64,000 nucleotides of DNA from Crotophaga sulcirostris. Lineage: Eukaryota; Chordata; Aves; Cuculiformes; Crotophagidae. Positions 12,910 to 23,600 of this stretch are shown here, in pieces (positions within the stretch are counted from its first letter, which is position 1; every line of letters starts with the position of its first letter). Made by a program: the position numbers and the translations under genes. The DNA is taken from assembly GCA_013397455.1 (NCBI GenBank), contig VYZB01000237.1:102701-166700 (forward strand). The letters run 5' to 3'. Below the pieces are notes generated by a model, which was given only the letters and a program-made list of their open reading frames with translations, searched no databases and was not told the origin of the DNA.

Positions 12910-13190
12910 AATGTAATTAACATTAAGATGTTTGTCAAGGATAAAATTTTAAGGACACTTTCTTCTGAAGAGGCCTCATTAACAGCTTTTGAAATATCCA
13001 ATACTAATGAAATCCTCCCGGGGCAAAACATTTCGTTAAGGACTCACGCAGCTTAGGATGTCTCAGTTTAAGATATCATTGCTAATGATGCAGACAGTCT
13101 CATTTAAGGAAATATCAGTTCTGTGTGTTCTGGTGAATGCAGTCATGGTAATGAAGATGAGACCCAAGAAAATCACTTGTTCACAGGAAA
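12907..13190. promoter_or_regulatory. Candidate conserved noncoding element / enhancer-like stretch
   Basis: The block opens with a near-palindrome at 12907-12927 with 7-nt arms CTTAATG and CATTAAG around TAATTAA, a homeodomain-type core. Further TAAT/ATTA motifs follow, for example CTCATTAACAGC, TACTAATGAAAT, GCTAATGATGCAGAC and GTAATGAAGATGAG. The block lacks frame conservation and repeats, and its base composition is more even than that of its flanks. Conserved developmental enhancers often look like this, but conservation cannot be seen from one sequence, so this is an inference only. Confidence 0.2.
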
Positions 13191-13724
13191 AAAATCCTTA
13201 AAATAACCCAATTGGAACATCTTTTCCTTACTTTTTTTCAACAAGTGAATTACAAAGACGATACAGTCATAGCATCTATGCACAGGGAAAGAATGCAAGT
13301 TTATAGCATCTGGTTTGAATTCCTGCTTACTCTGCTTTCAAGTAACTGCAAATCAGTTTAATGGAGTAAAATTTCATGGTCGTAAGACTGATCTGTTAGG
13401 ACTGCCTATAGCATTTGAAGCTGAAATGGCCTATACCTCCTCATGACACAGCAGTGCCTCAATGGGACATGTAAGATGTGTTTCTGGAAACTGTATTCTC
13501 GATACAGTCCTATGGTTTTACATCTGTAACTGACCACAAGAGCCACTGAAGAGCAGGGTTATATGTCTAGAGGGTTAAGGAAAAGGTCAATGAGAACACT
13601 AGTGCTGCATAAATACCAGACGGCTGTGCCTAGGTGCCCTCTAAGGTATTTGAGCCTTCCTTATACTCTGGCCAGCTCTCCGGTACCTCTGTGACCACTG
13701 TCGCTGTATCAAATCCCATGTCGG
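13191..13724. other. Unique-looking stretch, nothing recognised
   Basis: The last 100 bp (about 13625-13720) are more GC-rich than the surroundings and form the flank into which the CR1 3' tail abuts. No gene or repeat was recognised. Confidence 0.5.
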
Positions 13725-14240
13725 TATCACAGTATCACAGTATCACAAGGTTGGAAAGGACCTCTGAGATCATCAAGTCCAACCTATAAGGCAACACTAA
13801 CACCAACCCACCATCTAAACCATGGCACTCAGTGCCTCATCCAGTCTTCCCTTAAACACATCCAGGGTCGGCGACTCCACCACCTCCCCGGGCAGCGCAT
13901 TCCAGTGGCCAATCACCCTTACAGTGAAGAACTTTTTCCTAACATCAAGTCTAAACTTCCTCTGACGAAGCTTAAGTCTATGTTCTCTAGTTCTGTCACT
14001 GGTCACCTGGGAGAAGAGACCAACCCCTGCTTGACTACAACCTCCATTTANNNNNNNNNNNNNNNNNNNNNNNNNNNNNNNNNNNNNNNNNNNNNNNNNN
14101 NNNNNNNNNNNNNNNNNNNNNNNNNNNNNNNNNNNNNNNNNNNNNTCTTTGTTGCCCTCCTCTGGACACCCTCCAGTATCCTGACATCTTTCCCAAACTG
14201 TGGGGCCCAGAACTGTACACAGTATTCAAGGTGAGGCCTG
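13725..14240 (-). mobile_element. CR1 LINE fragment, antisense, interrupted by an assembly gap
   Basis: This CR1 3' portion lies in reverse orientation. Its tail is at the left as repeats of TATCACAG (13725-13746), followed by the typical 'AAGGTTGGAAAGGACCTCTG' (13747-13766). On the minus strand the end of ORF2 is intact for about 60 codons: [11 protein letters not shown], then [17 protein letters not shown], and ending [13 protein letters not shown] with a TAG stop at 13817-13815. The right part (TTGCCCTCCTCTGGACACCC to GTGAGGCCTGAC) is more distal ORF2 sequence, and the two parts are separated by 95 N. The tail and the SAMV-stop ending match the copy at 18716-18939, so both belong to one subfamily. 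Confidence 0.92.
14051..14145. other. Assembly gap (95 N)
   Basis: A run of 95 unknown bases inside the antisense CR1 copy. The CR1 sequence resumes colinearly on the far side. From remembered CR1 structure roughly 110 nt should be missing, so the gap length is about right. Open frames spanning it are artefacts. Confidence 0.98.
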
Positions 14241-17200
14241 ACATGTGCATGTTTATCCAGTCTTTAACCTCTGTTCCAGGTGTTCACCGTTAGATGCAGG
14301 GCACTATAAGAGGCAGGAAAATAGAACACATGAATCCTTTGTCTGACAGCATGGTGGTGTTCCCATGTTATTTTCGTACCCAGTACTCTTTTCTCCCTGT
14401 GCAACTCATGCTGTTACATCAATAGGTTCTGTTTATATAATGACTTCTGTTAAACAGTTGGCGACTACAGATATTTACATGAGATGGTGTCATTTCTTAC
14501 ACACAGAGCATAAATACACAGTGTTAAATATCATTTTGTTACATCTATTGGTTAATGCCGATGAGTGGTCAGCTTAAAAAAAACACCCTTCTTTTTTTGT
14601 TTTTTTGAACATTTATTTGATTTATATAACACCTCAAAAACATTCTTCATTATACCTTAATGTTCTTTCAAGTTTTGTTTTTTTTTAATTTATCAACCAA
14701 TCTATTATTATGTCCTGGCTAAATGATTCAAAGCTTTAAAAATCATATTCACCCCTACTTAAAATGGAAACACCTCCTATGGATTGAAATAAAAGACAGC
14801 ATGAGCGGAATGTTTTACTTTGACATCACCAACAGACAGAAAATACTTTGTAAAAACCAGTAGCTTCTGAGAGGCTTTTCTAAACGTATATCTCATCTTA
14901 GTATCTTATGATGCCACTCAGTTTTACAAGCATTTTTTAACTGCTTTTTGTACTATCAGATAAAAAGCATCAATTTTTCTGTAGTCATATGTAAGATATT
15001 ATTATCTTTTCTAATGCGGCCAAAGGTAGGTCTATTCTGTACTATCAGAAAATCAATCCTGCTTTTAAATATACTTTTTTCAATAATAAAGAATTTTCAC
15101 CAGTGATGAAATATGCTGTAATATTTTGACTCTGTTTCTGGGCATCCTGCCTCATCTGGTCTGTGGTCTGTCCTTGGCCTCTCTCAAGTTTTTCTCATTC
15201 TAAGTGAAAATGAATTCTAGTCAAGGGACATTTGAGCAGCTGAGGGAAAGAGAATAGAGGAAACCTGAGAGATGGGGGTGCACTGAAAGTGCAAGCACAG
15301 CTGTTAATGCTTGTATGACTCTCTTTCTAAAATATAGCAGTCCCTGATTACATAGTTCTGACTCGGTAATGTATAGTTAGTTGTGGAGGCAGGAGTTCTC
15401 TGCTTTTCTTGATCAGCCAGCAGGGGTCAAATTGAAACTAACATATGCTGGGATTGAATGGTCACGCCTTAATAGCGTCTCTCACTTTTTCTCTCAAAGG
15501 GCAGAAAGTTCAAGAGAAGTCAGAAATGTTAATGCTTCTTGCTGCCCCAAAACAGCCCAAATACAGGTTTCTTGCTCATTAGCAGAAAATTCAGATGGGT
15601 TCCCAGATTAACTCTGAGCAATAGACATGCAAATTCAATACTTACAGCTATGGGAGTTTTTAACAACAGATTTGGCTCCTAGCCCTGCAAACAGACTTCT
15701 GAAACTTCTGTTATCCCCAACATTTATAGACAATTTGTGAATTAGGCATGTTTATCATTGTTCAGTTGTGATATTATGTACAGGGCAGTTGAATTCAATA
15801 TTATGAAATTAGGTGGCCATTTAGAGTCGAATATACTAGTCTATTTTTTCTTGTTAATAAATACAGAAACAGATCTACTGATTTATCATGATGCTCAGAC
15901 TTGTTCTATAGTTTCTTACTATTTACTTATCAAATAAAACATCCATATGTTTTTCAATTTCTTTGTGTTCCCAGGAGAGTGGTAATACTGTTTTGGGTAA
16001 TAGGCAAGGATCAATAAGAGAGTTAAAGATGGAGTTTTTCTGGAGTTTCTGTAGAGACACATTTCAGCCTGGATCACAGCAATGACCTGTGGCATAAATG
16101 TACTAATGTGACATTTAAATACTGTGTGGGTCATTTAAAAATTCTCCAAATGACCGAAGTATTGATAATTGAATGAAATAATAAAAGCAAACAAAAAGAT
16201 ACAAACCTCTGCATTTAAATAACAATTTTTCTGAATGATTAATTTATTATTTTAATTACTGTTTATCTGCAGAGATCTTTTAATCAGCGCTTCCCTCTTC
16301 GTTTTGAAAAATATGTGTCTGTAGCATCATCCCTTCCATGTTTCCTGAACAGCTAGACCATTGGATGTAATGATGGCTTCTTAGGACCAACACAGTCCCA
16401 TTTCATCTCGAGCTAAGCTGTATCCTTTGGGGAAGGGTTATGTAGTGATTTATTTGTCTAAATTTACCTTTCTCTCCTCAGCTCCCTTACTGTGCCATTT
16501 TGTGTTGGGAAAGGGGATCTCTTATCACATCATGCACCAACTCCTTTCCTACAGCTGACAGCTTTAGTCTGATCTCACTCTCCTCGGGGACTCGTGCTCA
16601 TGGGGAACATCCATTGGCTGAAACTCTTTCCTTAACTGACTTACAATACAGCCATCCTCTCCTGGACCAAAGAGTCTGCTTGCTCTCACCTGCAGCTGTC
16701 CACAAGGCATAGTAAGAGGTCTGCTTGACGTAAACAAACTACTGCAGGGAGTTTCATCTCCCATTCTAGCTACATTGCAGGTGGGCACAATCTGAAAGGT
16801 ACGAAAATAAATGGTGCTGCTTTGCAGCAGCTCTTCGATGTTTCCATGTGAGTGCTTCTGGCTGTATTAAAATTCACTGGATCTTGCAAACACAATCAAG
16901 TCTTATTTCCCTGGACAATGCTGCTGTGCAGCAATTGTATGCTATATCACATCACTCATTTGTCATTTACTGCCTGTACATGCCTAGGGAGCAGTAGATC
17001 TACTTGGTCTTTTGCAGGAAGATGTACCTGGATGCCCAGATATGAGTCAACTCTCTAGTTATCCAGGATCTCAGCTGACAGGTCAGGAGTCATGCGGCTG
17101 CGTTACTGTATGATTGTGTCTGACTTAGTCTTACTTAGTATGGCCCTATCTACTTCTAGTTGCATCCTCCACCCAGACATTGTGGAAAACCAAGTAAAGA

Positions 17201-18715
17201 ATCAAATAAAGGTAATCCATAGTCATATAGGCATATTGTAAAGACTTGTATTATGCATATACCTAGTAGGAGTAAGTGAAAAAATGTCCATTCTGGAGAT
17301 CATGAGGTTCCAGAGCTAAATGCTCTTGATAACTGAAGCCAGAAATGTTTGGATAACAGGTAACCTGTGTCAAGAGGCTCTTTAGAGAAAATATATACAT
17401 TCAGTTTGTTTTCCAGATCATTCTTCATCTTCCTTACTCTGCTTCTAGTTTTTTTTTCTAGCCATATCAACAGGTAAAGCATTATGTATCTAGTGCGGTT
17501 TTTTCTATTCACAAAAATGAATTTTGCAAGTCACAAAAATCAATTTGAAAAATCAATGGCAATGTCATGTGTGTTATGTAAGAATGGAGTCTCACTGGTT
17601 GCTATTAGCCTGCCAGTTCCAACATCACATATTTCAAAGATAATCAAGAGTGAACTAGCAGTGACATTGGCCAGCTCTCTCAGCACTCATCATGGATGTA
17701 TCCTACCAAGAAAAAAGACACATTCAGACTGTAAAGAAGGAACAACTTTCTGCAACTATATAAAGGAGTCTCTGTTAGAAAAAAAATCTGGAAATTGAAA
17801 CAAAATGTGTTTTTAAAGGAGTGGTTTAATTCAATCACAGCTGTTAAAAATAGAAGTTACTATGGCAGAATGCATTATCCTGTTTTCCCTTAATATTAAA
17901 CATTTATTCATTCTTTATGCAGAAATAAATGGTGTTTATACCACAAAGACTGAAACTGGAATTTCAGGTTAGTGCAAAGTGAATCTGGATTCTCGGTGAG
18001 AGGCCTCTGACACTGATATTGAAAGCAGAGTGTGAACTTCTGGTAACTTTTCCAATAGAATACAACACTTTGCTTTTGACCCAAAAGTGCCAAAGTGATT
18101 TGTGTTTCCTAAAAGAAATTCTTTCTTCACAGACTGTACTGCAATAATTCAGATCATTGGCAGTTTTCAAGTAGGAGTATTTGAAAAGAAGTGACTGGGA
18201 AAGAGAAGAGACCAAAATGGTAGTTGGTACTGGTCTGTTCCTTTCAAGTGGAGTAAGGACATGTCTCTGAACTGCATATCTGTATCTCTGCCTGCTGCAG
18301 GTGTCCTGAACTTCCTGCAGCTATACAGGAGATACAAATTCTTTGATTCCTGCATGAAGTGCTACCCAGAATCTACACCTGAAATAGAATGAAACATCTT
18401 GACACTGGCAGATTGATTCTAATACTGCTGTAGTCAATCTATTGTCATTCGCTATCATTGACCATTGACAGCTTTTCCTGGTAAAATAAGAGTCTTAATA
18501 TATTGGGTCACAATGTACTGAAATATATGGTAACTGTAACTTATACATGTTTGACATCTTATAATCACAGTGCATGCAAAACTTTCCACTACCTGGGATG
18601 ATGGGAATCAGTAATCTATAACACAGGATGCTTTGGGACTCTTGCAGATGACAGGTCTGGCTCAGCGTTACATAAAGGACTTCATGGGCTCTTTAGTGCC
18701 TGTCCATAGTAAATA
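14241..18715. other. Unique-looking DNA, no gene seen
   Basis: Mostly AT-rich. A less AT-rich island lies at about 16380-17090 and holds short overlapping open frames of 62-74 codons on both strands. Their peptides match no family I recognise and they have no splice context that stands out. A poly-T-rich zone lies near 14590-14700. No repeat family was identified. Confidence 0.5.
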
Positions 18716-18939
18716 GGCTTGATATTAGGAAAAAGTTCTTCACTGAAAGGGTGATTGGCCATTGGAATGTGCTGCCCAGGGAGGTGGTGGAGTCGCCAAC
18801 TCTGGAGGTGTTTAAGAGGAGATTGAATGAGGCACTGAGTGCCATGGTTTAGATGATGAGTTGATGTTAGTGTTGGGTTATAGGTTGGGCTCGATGATCT
18901 CAGAGGTCCTTTCCAACCTTGTGATACTGTGATACTGTA
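18716..18939 (+). mobile_element. CR1 LINE 3' end, sense, intact ORF2 C-terminal codons
   Basis: This 224-bp 5'-truncated CR1 copy starts inside ORF2. From 18721 the frame reads [20 protein letters not shown] and continues without a break to EALSAMV and a TAG stop at 18850-18852. A short 3' UTR follows, then the GAGGTCCTTTCCAACCTT motif and a tail of TGTGATAC repeats at about 18920-18939. By eye it is roughly 90% identical to the antisense copy at 13725-13950. The subfamily was therefore active fairly recently relative to the older CR1 copies in this window. It has no function of its own. Confidence 0.93.
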
Positions 18940-19618
18940 ATAGGATCTAATGTAGAAAATCAGAAAAAAATATTGTCCTTGAATCTCCTTAATAGTTTGA
19001 AACATTCAAAATAATGACTGTCTCATACTGTTCTAAGACTTCTTTCAGTTAGCTGGGAATAATTATCTTCCTAGAAGCATCACACTCTAAGTCAGAATTA
19101 CTGCCACTGAACTTGGCGATTTTATGCTAGAGTAAAAGCAACATAATAAAAAAAATAATAATTTTCCTAGAATTATATTGGTCTTGTGCCAGTCCAATGA
19201 AAAAACTCTTGAGTTCCTAAAAGAAATATGTGGACTATCTATGTGTTCAGCATCTTGGATATTTTCTAATGAATGAATTTCTGTGGAATCAAATGGTGTC
19301 AGTTGTCCTAGGACTGAAATGGCCCTGTAGAAATGGCCTTGAGAAAGCCTTAATAGATGAAGAGTTGTACACTGACATTATGGCATCCAGCAATGAAAAA
19401 AAATCTTTTCAGTATGTGGCATCTATTCTCTACTGCTAGGGAAAGATAAATAACCAAATCACTCTACTCAGTCCTCCTTTTATTTCGATGCAATGTGTGG
19501 CTGTTTGTTGTTTTTGTTTCTTTCTGCCATGTGGACAGATAATAAACTGTAGTTCCTTGATCTTCTTTCTGCTTAATATCTCAAACCGTCAGCTTATCTA
19601 TGAATTATTCTCTTCCAG
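18940..19618. other. Unique-looking DNA upstream of exon-like pair
   Basis: Nothing was recognised. An ATG at 19488 opens a frame that continues through 19759. The segment 19488-19618 could therefore equally be the 5' part of a longer first exon. Confidence 0.4.
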
Positions 19619-19759
19619 CTTTCCAAGGAAAGAATTAAATCTGCTTGCTGCCAAGATCTGTTTAAGTGATATACACCTTTTGAAAACAATAGCAATGCTT
19701 CCTAAAATGATTGCTTCTAAGAATATGACAATAGCCAGCCTGATAATGCTTGCCTACAG
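19619..19759 (+). other. Exon-like 141-nt segment, open throughout
   Basis: The preceding sequence ends with pyrimidine-rich ATTCTCTTCCAG (19607-19618), a good acceptor. The segment ends CTACAG followed by GTAAGA at 19760, a near-consensus donor. The 141 nt (a multiple of three) are open in one frame, reading PRKELNLLAAKICLSDIHLL and on to IASLIMLAY. The same frame is open back to an ATG at 19488 and meets its stop only inside the donor (G-TAA-G). The peptide matches no family I recognise. It could be a coding exon, a lncRNA exon or chance. Confidence 0.2.
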
Positions 19760-20565
19760 GTAAGAATTACACTATAACATCCACAACATTGGAAATTCAG
19801 TGACTGACATGACCTCTCGGCAGTTCACAGATAGTGGAAAAACACTAGCCTAACTGAGAAAACAATGCTATACAGATCTATATATTAATTTGAAATATGA
19901 CATCGCCTCTACACACAATATGTTGTGGTTTGTTTACAGAGTAATTATTCTGATCTCAGAAATTACATGTGACTGTCATTTATTAATATAAAATCACCTT
20001 ATATTCCATGACAATTGCTTTTCAGTTATTGTCTTGCTCCCTGCTGAATGCCATCTCATTTAATGAGACAGTATCACCTTATTAGAATGCACGTAGGAAA
20101 GTGTCACTGTGGCCAGGGCACTTCTAAAATGGTTGAGACAAATTAATATTGTCAAACCCAAGAGAGAGATTATAAATTCCTCTTTAAGTTGCCTTTTTAT
20201 TTCTCAAGGACAATTTACCCCCTGCAGACTCAGCTGATGTTTTAAGTACCTCACACTGTCATTCTGTAAACCGTTTTTAAATGCTTTCAAATTCAGAATT
20301 TTTTTCCTCTGTACTATTTTTCTACATATATAAAAAATAAATGTAACTGCAAATTTTAAGTTGTTGTAGATAATAAATGCAGATGCAAAGAGCACTATCA
20401 AGGGAAGAAAATAATGTTACGTAATTTTGAATTATGATGCTTATATTTAGCTGGTAAATCTAGAAAAGAGATCATTTGACTTAGTCACCATTTGGGTTCA
20501 GTTTCATTATCAATAATTTGTTTTGAAAGTTGCGGACATTATTTTAAATATTTATTTTATTTCAG
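19760..20565. other. Putative intron between exon-like segments
   Basis: AT-rich DNA with GTAAG at the left edge and TTTATTTCAG at the right edge, 806 nt. Apart from that it is unremarkable. Its status as an intron depends wholly on the flanking exon calls. Confidence 0.15.
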
Positions 20566-20626
20566 ATGGAAGTATTTTCAAATTCAACATCTAAAATGTT
20601 AAAGGAATCCCCACCTCAAGTTCAAG
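20566..20626 (+). other. Exon-like 61-nt segment
   Basis: An acceptor-like TTTTATTTCAG ends at 20565 and a donor-like AAG followed by GTAACT starts at 20627. If joined in phase to the segment ending at 19759, it would add RWKYFQIQHLKC and then a TAA at 20600-20602, giving a short terminal coding exon. Taken alone it is open in another frame beginning with its own ATG (MEVFSNSTSKMLKESPPQ). The two readings exclude each other and neither peptide is recognised. Confidence 0.15.
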
Positions 20627-23600
20627 GTAACTTTAAGTATTCTTGAATAAGAAATTCATAATGAATATAAATGAAAATGTCCAAACACATCTCCTGCAGT
20701 GACACAACTCGGAAAATTTCCGCTTCTTTACCTCAGGTATGTGTAAACTCAAATGACCTTACACGTTTTCACAGCTCACCTTTCCTCTCGCAGTTTCCCA
20801 ATGTGAGGGCTCTGCAGATTAGGTGAAAGGGCACCTTTCACATACTATGCCTCAATTAATGAACTCAACAGACAAAGTTCTTGCCCCTTTCTCCCAGCTA
20901 AACTCCATTTGTGTCTTTCCACAAAGCTTGCTGTAAGAGAGTGTCCCTGCTTGTAGGTGGAACATCTCCTCAGTGTGAAAATAGTTTTCTTGAGCATTAC
21001 TTCTGACCCTTTAAAAAACTGACCTACAAAAATGTGGTTATTTAAGATGAGATGTGGCCTAAAAAGGTCTAGATCACGAGAACATTGAATTTATTTCTGG
21101 ATTTTTGGCCTTCAGTGTGAAATTTGATCACACTACTAAAATTCATTTCAAAACAGCAAGAATCTGAAGATTCTTTCTTCCATAGCTCAATTTTATATCT
21201 GATTACAATATCTGAAGAACTAGGGTTTGAACAAGACATTAAATTTTTAAAGATTTTCTATAAAAGTTTAAAATATCTGGAACAAGTTCATAAAGTCAAA
21301 ACATTACATAAGAGTATGACAACTTGGTAGAAATTCTACTGAGAAAAAGAAAACTGTTTCGCAATTTTTTTCTTCAAAACAACTATTTCTCTATCATTAA
21401 TGAAAGTTTTAAAATTGAAACCAAATACTTCTTTTGATCCAAATTACTTCTTGTAAAATATTTAGAGAGAAACTTCAAATATTTAAAATATTTAAAAAGG
21501 TACACAAAGTAAGTTAATTCGAGCCATCATTAGGTTTCAAAGTACCAAAAACCAAAAAATTTTGAATTTTGAGAGAACTACATCGTCACAATATTCAGCA
21601 ACATTTCTCTTCTTTTTCTGAGACAAATTTAGTCCCATAAAAGGAATAAAACAGGATTCAAGCATGTAAATAGGCAAAATAACTTAGCTGAAGTAAGGTA
21701 GTCAAATTTACAGGGATTACAATTGGTACAGTTACTATATTTCATGTCCCCTAAAACTTGTGTTCATCCAATATCTCATCTTTCTTTCAACAGCACATAA
21801 ATTCAGTGCATACTCAGAGACCCAGAAGCTGACTAGAAGAAGAATGTTCTGAATTATAATACACAATATCAAATTATACAGAGAAAGATCAAAAGACCTA
21901 GGTATTGTGTGGCTTCTTCTTTCACCAATATTTTCTGTATTTCAAATAATATTGATTTATTGAGATCATAGTTCAATAACAGTTATGGTTGCTGGTCTTC
22001 ATCATGTTCCCATGGTCATACTCCCACGTACATCTTTCTTTGACTTTTTACCTTTGAAAACCTCTTAGTTTTGTTACTTGAGTAGTGAAATAGTCAATCT
22101 TAAAAAAGTGCAGTATTACCATTAAGACTTTTTCAAAATATTTTTGATTAGTATTTACCTTTGCCTCAAAGGGGACTTTCAACTGAATTTAGTGTCAGTC
22201 TAATCTTGAAGAACAGCAGCTTTAATGTACTTTGCATTAATGTGTTTCAATTCAAAATTAAAAGAAACTGACAAGCTCTGTCAAAAAGAAAACTATTTTT
22301 AGTCTCCAGAAGATTTCTTCTGTTGGGGAGGATTCTATGTTATTTAGATATAAATCCTATCAAAGTCAATGTTTGTTTAAAAAAGGTGTCATTATGTAAC
22401 TGGTTTTAAAACTGATAGGGTATAAGTGAACGCAGATAAAATACTTTAAAAATCCTGTTTGGGCTATTCAAGAAGTTTCTACTTTTCAAAATCTCATTGC
22501 CAACATATAAATTTTATGTTATGTAGTATAATTCTAGCTGGGGAAAAATGGGCTTGTAGATGAAAGTTAGAGATGAAGCAAAAACAATGAAAAAGAATAT
22601 TTTGAATATAGCCGTTCCTTGCTTTGTTTTCTTATTTCTCATCTTATGATTTGCAGTAAACCTACCTATTAGTTTATATAATTTCATGATCAGTTTCTGA
22701 TAAAAGTAACTATTGTACCTAATGATTCAATATGATACCCAATCTCACACTGGGCAACAGAAGACTAGTTATTTCACGGTAATAGGTGTATTTAGCCTAT
22801 TCTTGTCAGAATATTTGAGAAGTCCAGAATGAATTAAGCAAAGCATAACTTAAAATCCTTTGTCTTAAACCCATGGCTCCTCAAACCAATGAAGCAGACT
22901 TGTTCACTGGCTGTAGATTTGTGTCCTAGGCAATATAAAGAGGTACCTTTTAGACAGAAGGAAACTAGTATTTAAAAGACAAATAAAAAGATGACTTGCA
23001 TTATACCTGAATACCTAAATGAAACAGTCTATCATCTTGCCAAACCAATGAGATATATGTAGGAAGTAAGAGAAGTTTCCTAACACTTCATTTACAAGAG
23101 ACAGTAGTTTTCTTTCTAAATGAAAGAACTCAATCATACTATAAATTGAGTAGTACATTCTTTGAGAAATATTCTTTACATTCTCTTATCCTCACTCATT
23201 TTTTCAGCACCAGTAAAGAGAATTTTAAGTGGATTTCAGTTTCATACTGTTGAAAATGTATTGACACATGTAGGTGTCAGAGTATGTTTCCTTTGTATTA
23301 TTCAGAATCAACTAATAATGCATCATGAAATCAATCTTTTTCCTTAAATTTCTGAAAGTTTTCTACTTAGACTGTCATATCTGTTTTACTTCCATCCTCT
23401 TTCTCAGAGAGGGCAAAAATAGTAGCAACATAGGTACAGTAACCTAAGAGTCATCAGAGTGGACCATGAATACCTGATCCTTTAATGGTTGTATGAACTT
23501 GGGTAAATCTTCTATGACCAAGTCTGAAAAGCAGATTTTATTTTGAGTTGATTAGCTACCAAGAGAAGAAAGAAGGGATTCATAGCTCTGTGTTAAGTTC

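Noticed and set aside
13905..14250. Open frames of 109 and 71 codons crossing the gap
   Set aside because: They run through 95 N and antisense CR1 sequence, so they have no coding meaning.
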